From the NCBI GenBank assembly GCA_003224135.1, contig QHYO01000304.1, forward strand, positions 1-10,154: a stretch of DNA of 10,154 nt, in the 5' to 3' direction. Origin of the DNA: Acidobacteriota bacterium. GTDB taxonomy: Bacteria; Acidobacteriota; Terriglobia; Acidiferrales; UBA7541. The notes beneath the pieces were generated by a model. It searched no databases. It had not been told where the DNA came from and saw only the letters and a program-made list of their open reading frames with translations. Position 1 is the stretch's first letter. Every line of letters begins with the position of its first letter. Both the position numbers and the translations under genes were made by a program. Below, piece after piece: positions 6,932-10,154 of the stretch.

Positions 6932-7008
6932 GAGTCTTTCTCGTTTCCGGTGCGGACGTTTGCTGCGCCTCGGCGACGATTCGCTCTGTCCATTGGTGTT
7001 CCCATCAT
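6928..7008 (-). CDS. Possible 26-residue ORF bridging sigma and FecR genes
   Basis: The ATG at 7008-7006 overlaps the sigma factor's TGA as ATGA. The frame stays open for 26 codons, and its TGA at 6930-6928 overlaps the FecR ATG, again as ATGA. The peptide starts MMGTPMDRANRRRGAANVRT and ends GNEKDS; it is basic and hydrophilic with no membrane segment. The codons are not strongly GC3-biased, which argues against a conserved coding sequence, and the real product may be nothing. Its translation could nonetheless carry ribosomes from the sigma stop to the FecR start and so couple the two genes. It is an exact fit at both ends, which is why it is listed. Confidence 0.35.
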   Translation of the reverse strand: MMGTPMDRANRRRGAANVRTGNEKDS

Positions 7009-7601
7009 CGTTCTTCCCATTTCTGGCGAAGCATTTGCATGCCGCGGTGAAGATTTACTCGCACCGAGCCATGCGTAAGGCCCGTGTGGGCTGCGATTTC
7101 CGGCCCGCTCATGCCTTCAACGAAGCGTAGAATCAGCGGCTCGCGGTAGGCGTCAGGAAGGTCGCGCACGGCATTCAGCAGAGCCATACCATCCTCAAGT
7201 CCGATCCCGGCCTGAGGTTCTTGAACTCTTTCGACGGTTCCGGTGTTTTGATCGAATGAGGATTCCGGCTTGGTGCGTCGATGAAAATCGGTCGCGCGGT
7301 TACGAGCAATGGTTGCGAGCCACGAGCCGAAGCAGGAGGCATCTCGCAATGATGCTAAACGCGGAAGAGCCTGCAGAAAAACGTCGTGCACCAAATCTTC
7401 GGCTGCGATTGCCGGCACGCGAGCGAGCAAAATCCCGTGCACCATCCGGACGTAGCGTTGGTACAAGTGGCCGAAAGCGGCGCGGTCGCCATTTTGAGCT
7501 GCTTTCACGAGCGACTCGTCGGCAATTTCGGGCGAAATGTCGGCGCTTTTCAAGGTAAGCCGATCCAAAGTCGCGAATCGCGCTGCTACAGAACTTGTCA
7601 T
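7005..7601 (-). CDS. ECF-type RNA polymerase sigma factor
   Basis: 198 residues from the ATG at 7601. Region 2 (about 28-108) shows DESLVKAAQNGDRAAFGHLY, AEDLVHDVFLQALPRL, the core-binding and -10-recognising helices, and SWLATIARNRATDFHRR. An acidic linker follows, then region 4 (about 140-195) with LPDAYREPLILRFVEGMSGP and EIAAHTGLTHGSVRVNLHRG, the helix-turn-helix for the -35 element. There is no region 1 or 3, as usual for group 4 sigma factors. A TTG at 7625 could add eight residues, but the ATG leaves a normal leader below the candidate promoter. The adjacent FecR-domain membrane protein and exported genes suggest a sigma factor controlled by an envelope signal. The exact ECF group cannot be fixed by eye. 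Confidence 0.93.
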   Translation of the reverse strand: MTSSVAARFATLDRLTLKSADISPEIADESLVKAAQNGDRAAFGHLYQRYVRMVHGILLARVPAIAAEDLVHDVFLQALPRLASLRDASCFGSWLATIARNRATDFHRRTKPESSFDQNTGTVERVQEPQAGIGLEDGMALLNAVRDLPDAYREPLILRFVEGMSGPEIAAHTGLTHGSVRVNLHRGMQMLRQKWEER

Positions 7602-7643
7602 TGCCGCCCAGCTAACCGCGCCCAAAGACGCCCTGCACTTAGA

Positions 7644-7669
7644 TAGACGCTCATAGAGCTCGGAATGTT
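7644..7669 (-). promoter_or_regulatory. Candidate ECF-type promoter of the sigma operon
   Basis: On the - strand AAC (7669-7667, within GTTAAC) is followed after 17 bases by CGTCTA (7649-7644), the AAC/CGTC pattern with 16-17 base spacing seen in many autoregulated ECF promoters. Transcription would start about 36 bases before the ATG at 7601. The -35 part lacks the usual GG before AAC, so the match is partial. If correct, the sigma factor drives its own operon. Confidence 0.35.
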
Positions 7670-7702
7670 AACAGTAGCGCGGGACGACGCGTTCGCGTGA
7701 AC

Positions 7703-7731
7703 TTGTTCTGGCGGGCCCACTCGCCTAGATT
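7703..7731 (+). promoter_or_regulatory. Candidate promoter of the YheT-type hydrolase gene
   Basis: TTGTTC (7703-7708) and TAGATT (7726-7731) are separated by 17 bases. With this spacing transcription would begin at or near the ATG at 7738, giving a leaderless or nearly leaderless mRNA. No Shine-Dalgarno at proper spacing is visible before 7738 (only GGAAAG immediately abutting the ATG), which fits that reading but does not prove it. Confidence 0.35.
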
Positions 7732-7737
7732 GGAAAG

Positions 7738-8733
7738 ATGACCTGGACAGACGAAAAGCCGTTTCGACCTCATCCGTTGCTCAAAAACGGTCACGTCATG
7801 ACAGTTGTTGCTGCTTTCATACGCCGGCAGTTCGCGCTGCCGCGCGCCAAAGAACGCTGCTTCGAGGTCGATGCCGACTCAAAGCTTCTGGGCCACTGCC
7901 ATTGGCAAGAGGGCAAAGACCGCGCCGCGCCCGTCCTGGTGCTGGTTCACGGCCTGGAGGGATCGAGCGCGTCAAACTACATGCTTGGTATCGGGGAAAA
8001 GGCCTGGCAGCGCGGATTTCACGTCATCAGGCTAAATCAGCGCAATTGCGGTGGCACGGAGCGTTTGACGCCGACGCTCTATAACTCTGGGATGAGCAGC
8101 GACTATCGCGCGGTTTTCGACGAGTTGTCGTCGGGTGATGGCTTCTCGCGCATATTTTTTGCGGGATATTCGATGGGTGGGAATCTGGTTACAAAAATGG
8201 CAGGCGAATTTGGCGAAGCGGTTCCGGCGGCACTGCGCGGTGTTGCCGCGGTTTGCCCGGCAATCAATCTTGGTGCATGTGCCGATGAATTGGAGCGGCG
8301 CAACAACTATTTTTATCAGCGGCACTTTGTCACCGGGCTGATGTCGCGCTACGCACGCAAAGTTGAGCTATTTCCGCAAAGATATTCGCCCAATGGATTT
8401 GGCCGGATTCGCACGGTGCGGGAATTTGATGATGTGATTACGGCGCCGCAATTTGGCTATAGGGATGCGCAGGAATACTACGAGGCGGCGGGAGCGAAGT
8501 GCGTGATCGACAAGATCCGCTTGCCGCTGCTTTTGATCACCGCGCAGGATGATCCGTTTGTGCCGTTTGAGGCGACGCGGGCAAGTGGAGTGGAGAAAAA
8601 TCCATCAATCGTGTTCAAGGCTCCGGAACATGGCGGTCACTGTGGATTTATTTCGGACGAAAGCGGGCGTGAACGTTTCTGGGCGGAGCAGTGTGTGGTG
8701 GAGTTTTGCGCAGGGCTTGCAGCACGCAGTTGA
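7738..8733 (+). CDS. Alpha/beta-fold hydrolase, YheT family
   Basis: 331 residues, cytoplasmic, with no signal peptide. The N-terminal FRPHPLLKNGHVMT (9-22) is the family's characteristic start and supports the ATG at 7738. Then come VLVLVHGLEGSSASNYM (66-82) with the oxyanion region, RLNQRNCGG (98-106), the nucleophile elbow GYSMGGN with Ser145, AQDDPFVPFEA with the acid at Asp271/272, and PEHGGHCGF with the catalytic His most likely His301. Length and motif order are typical of the YheT/ABHD1-3-like group, esterases or lipases of poorly defined substrate. It diverges from the sigma gene and converges on a metallopeptidase gene 16 bases away. No clue to a specific substrate is visible. Confidence 0.92.
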   Translation: MTWTDEKPFRPHPLLKNGHVMTVVAAFIRRQFALPRAKERCFEVDADSKLLGHCHWQEGKDRAAPVLVLVHGLEGSSASNYMLGIGEKAWQRGFHVIRLNQRNCGGTERLTPTLYNSGMSSDYRAVFDELSSGDGFSRIFFAGYSMGGNLVTKMAGEFGEAVPAALRGVAAVCPAINLGACADELERRNNYFYQRHFVTGLMSRYARKVELFPQRYSPNGFGRIRTVREFDDVITAPQFGYRDAQEYYEAAGAKCVIDKIRLPLLLITAQDDPFVPFEATRASGVEKNPSIVFKAPEHGGHCGFISDESGRERFWAEQCVVEFCAGLAARS

Positions 8734-8749
8734 TGCGGAAATGCGACGG

Positions 8750-10051
8750 TTAGCCGAGCGGTTTTTCGAGCGAGGTCTGAAATCCGGGGGTAAGGAGCTG
8801 CGCCGGGCCGTCATCGGTGATGGCCATGAGATCTTCGCAACGCAGGCCGAATTCGCCGGGAATGTACACTCCGGGTTCGTTTGAGAAGGTCATTCCTGCT
8901 GCCAGAATTGTTTTGCTGCTACGCACTAGATAAGGATGCTCGTGGCCGTCGAGGCCAATTCCGTGGCCAAGGCGGTGAGTAAAGAATTTGTAGTCCGGTC
9001 CGTAACCGGCAGAGGTGATGACACTGCGCGCGGCGTCGTCTACTGTTCCAGACAGTTTGCCTTTCCGCGCAGCATCGAGCGCAGCGTCCTGCGCTTTTCG
9101 TACGACTTCGTAGGTCCGTTGAATTTTTTCTGACGGCTTACCGAAAATTCCTGTGCGCGAAACGTCAGAAGAGTAGCCTTCTACTTTGCAACCGCCATCG
9201 AGCAATACGACGTCGCCTTCGCGCAGCGTTTGCGGTTTAATCGAGCCGTGAGGAAGCGCTGCGGAGGCTCCGGTTAATACCAGCGCGTCGCCGCGCAGGC
9301 CCATCTTGACGAAGCCGCCTTCCACGAGATTCGCGATGTCGTGCTGCGACATGCCTGTTTTCAAGGAAGCAAAGACGCCACGAAAGACGTCGCAAGTGGC
9401 TTCGCAGGCCAGTCGCATCAATTCGATTTCGTGCACGGACTTTGCGCCGCGGCAAGCGATGGTGAGGGGATCGGCGGAAGTAAACTCAAATCCCGGCGCT
9501 GCCTGGCGCAGGTGATCGTAGAAAGTGAACATTGTCGCTTCTTCCACGGCGATGCGACCGGTGCGGATGCCGCGCTCCGAGAGAGCGGTAGCGGCAAGTT
9601 TTGTGGGGCTTTCGTCTTCCTGCCATACGCGGACTTCGGCTGGGAAGCGCAACTGTTCGCGAAAACGGCCTTCTTCAAAGGCCGGACACACGACAAGTGG
9701 CTGACCTTTTCTAGGAATGAGGACACCGAGCAGCCGCTCGCTGGGCCACCAACGAACACCTGTGAAGTAGTAAAGAGAGGTGCCCGGAGCGACGAACAGC
9801 GCGTCAAGCTTTGGGCTTTGTTCGGCAAGAAGTTGCTGCGCACGGGCGATGCGCGCTCCGTATTCGTCGGGGACGATCGGCCTTACACGGCTGCCGAGGG
9901 GCTTTAGGCCTTCGAATGGCGAGGGCAGGGAATCGCTTTGGTTTTCGAGGTCGAGCCGGGAGATAGGAGCAATCGCGGCGACGACTGCGGTGGACTGAAG
10001 GAGCCTGCGGCGACTCAGCCCGGTTGGTGGAGCGGTTGGTTGGTCACTCAT
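8750..10051 (-). CDS. Tat-exported M24 metallopeptidase (Xaa-Pro type)
   Basis: 433 residues from the ATG at 10051. A twin-arginine signal is clear: GLSRRRLLQS (about 11-20) followed by TAVVAAIAPIS, so the folded, metal-loaded enzyme would leave by the Tat route. A creatinase-type N-terminal domain follows (about 60-200), then the pita-bread catalytic domain. All five metal ligands are present: Asp285 (VLLDGGC), Asp296 (YSSDVSRTG), His363 (RLGHGIG), Glu392 (SNEPGVY) and Glu406 (RCEDL), with the conserved ALPHG histidine at 267. The family removes residues or splits dipeptides with proline in second position, in the periplasm here. An in-frame ATG at 10105 would add 18 residues; the later start gives a more usual Tat n-region, and TTGACA (10090-10085) lies between the two. 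Neither start has a good Shine-Dalgarno, and the promoter may lie outside the window. Confidence 0.9.
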   Translation of the reverse strand: MSDQPTAPPTGLSRRRLLQSTAVVAAIAPISRLDLENQSDSLPSPFEGLKPLGSRVRPIVPDEYGARIARAQQLLAEQSPKLDALFVAPGTSLYYFTGVRWWPSERLLGVLIPRKGQPLVVCPAFEEGRFREQLRFPAEVRVWQEDESPTKLAATALSERGIRTGRIAVEEATMFTFYDHLRQAAPGFEFTSADPLTIACRGAKSVHEIELMRLACEATCDVFRGVFASLKTGMSQHDIANLVEGGFVKMGLRGDALVLTGASAALPHGSIKPQTLREGDVVLLDGGCKVEGYSSDVSRTGIFGKPSEKIQRTYEVVRKAQDAALDAARKGKLSGTVDDAARSVITSAGYGPDYKFFTHRLGHGIGLDGHEHPYLVRSSKTILAAGMTFSNEPGVYIPGEFGLRCEDLMAITDDGPAQLLTPGFQTSLEKPLG

Positions 10052-10154
10052 GGTCCGGAGAGCTTGAGTCACGAGGGACGGTGGTGTCAAGGAATTGAAG
10101 ATCATGGCACCACGCCGGATTTGCCAAAGTAAAAAGAAGGCGCCTGCTCGAGCG

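Noticed and set aside
8734..8749. Terminator between the converging hydrolase and peptidase genes
   Set aside because: Only 16 bases separate the stops and no stem with a T-run is visible there.
9341..9907. 188-codon + strand ORF opposite the M24 peptidase
   Set aside because: The opposite frame holds a complete metallopeptidase with all metal ligands; this one shows no motif.
10052..10105. Eighteen-residue extension of the M24 peptidase
   Set aside because: Not excluded, but the shorter form has a more typical Tat n-region; neither start has a good ribosome binding site.

Overview
The window looks like a stretch of an Acidobacteriota chromosome, probably near the Koribacter/Terriglobia group. 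This is inferred from the moderately GC-rich coding sequence, the secreted proteins of unknown function that I associate with that phylum, the N-terminal wording of the FecR protein and the rpoA-rplQ end of the ribosomal operon. No marker gene here settles the taxonomy. I see no insertion sequence, CRISPR array, tRNA or rRNA gene.

Left end (1-900, + strand): the 3' end of rpoA (RNA polymerase alpha, C-terminal domain), an unusually structured 213-base gap with five consecutive inverted repeats, rplQ (ribosomal protein bL17), and a convincing intrinsic terminator closing the operon.

Middle (911-7601, all on the - strand; transcription runs right to left). From upstream to downstream: an ECF sigma factor; a 26-codon ORF that exactly bridges the gap to the next gene; a membrane-anchored FecR-domain protein; a secreted helical protein of unknown function; and a secreted protein carrying an HEWGTFTS motif, also of unknown function. 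The two unknown genes overlap by ATGA. After a 234-base gap with a candidate promoter, a GC-rich hairpin and two tandem hairpin repeats come guaB (IMP dehydrogenase) and a VanZ-like membrane protein. The last element is an aldo/keto reductase missing its N-terminal half, including the region where the catalytic tetrad lies, so it is a gene remnant facing the end of the ribosomal operon.

Right end (7738-10154): a YheT-type alpha/beta hydrolase on the + strand, divergent from the sigma factor, meets a Tat-exported M24 metallopeptidase (Xaa-Pro dipeptidase/aminopeptidase type) on the - strand, with only 16 bases between their stops.

The most interesting unit is 3834-7601. The sigma factor, the FecR-like membrane protein and the two exported unknowns are arranged as one operon, with a candidate ECF-type promoter in front of the sigma gene. 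The simplest reading is an autoregulated envelope-signalling module whose outputs are two uncharacterised exported proteins. That role is inference from gene order. Other points worth checking are the hairpin repeats in front of guaB, the structured rpoA-rplQ gap and the 26-codon ORF.
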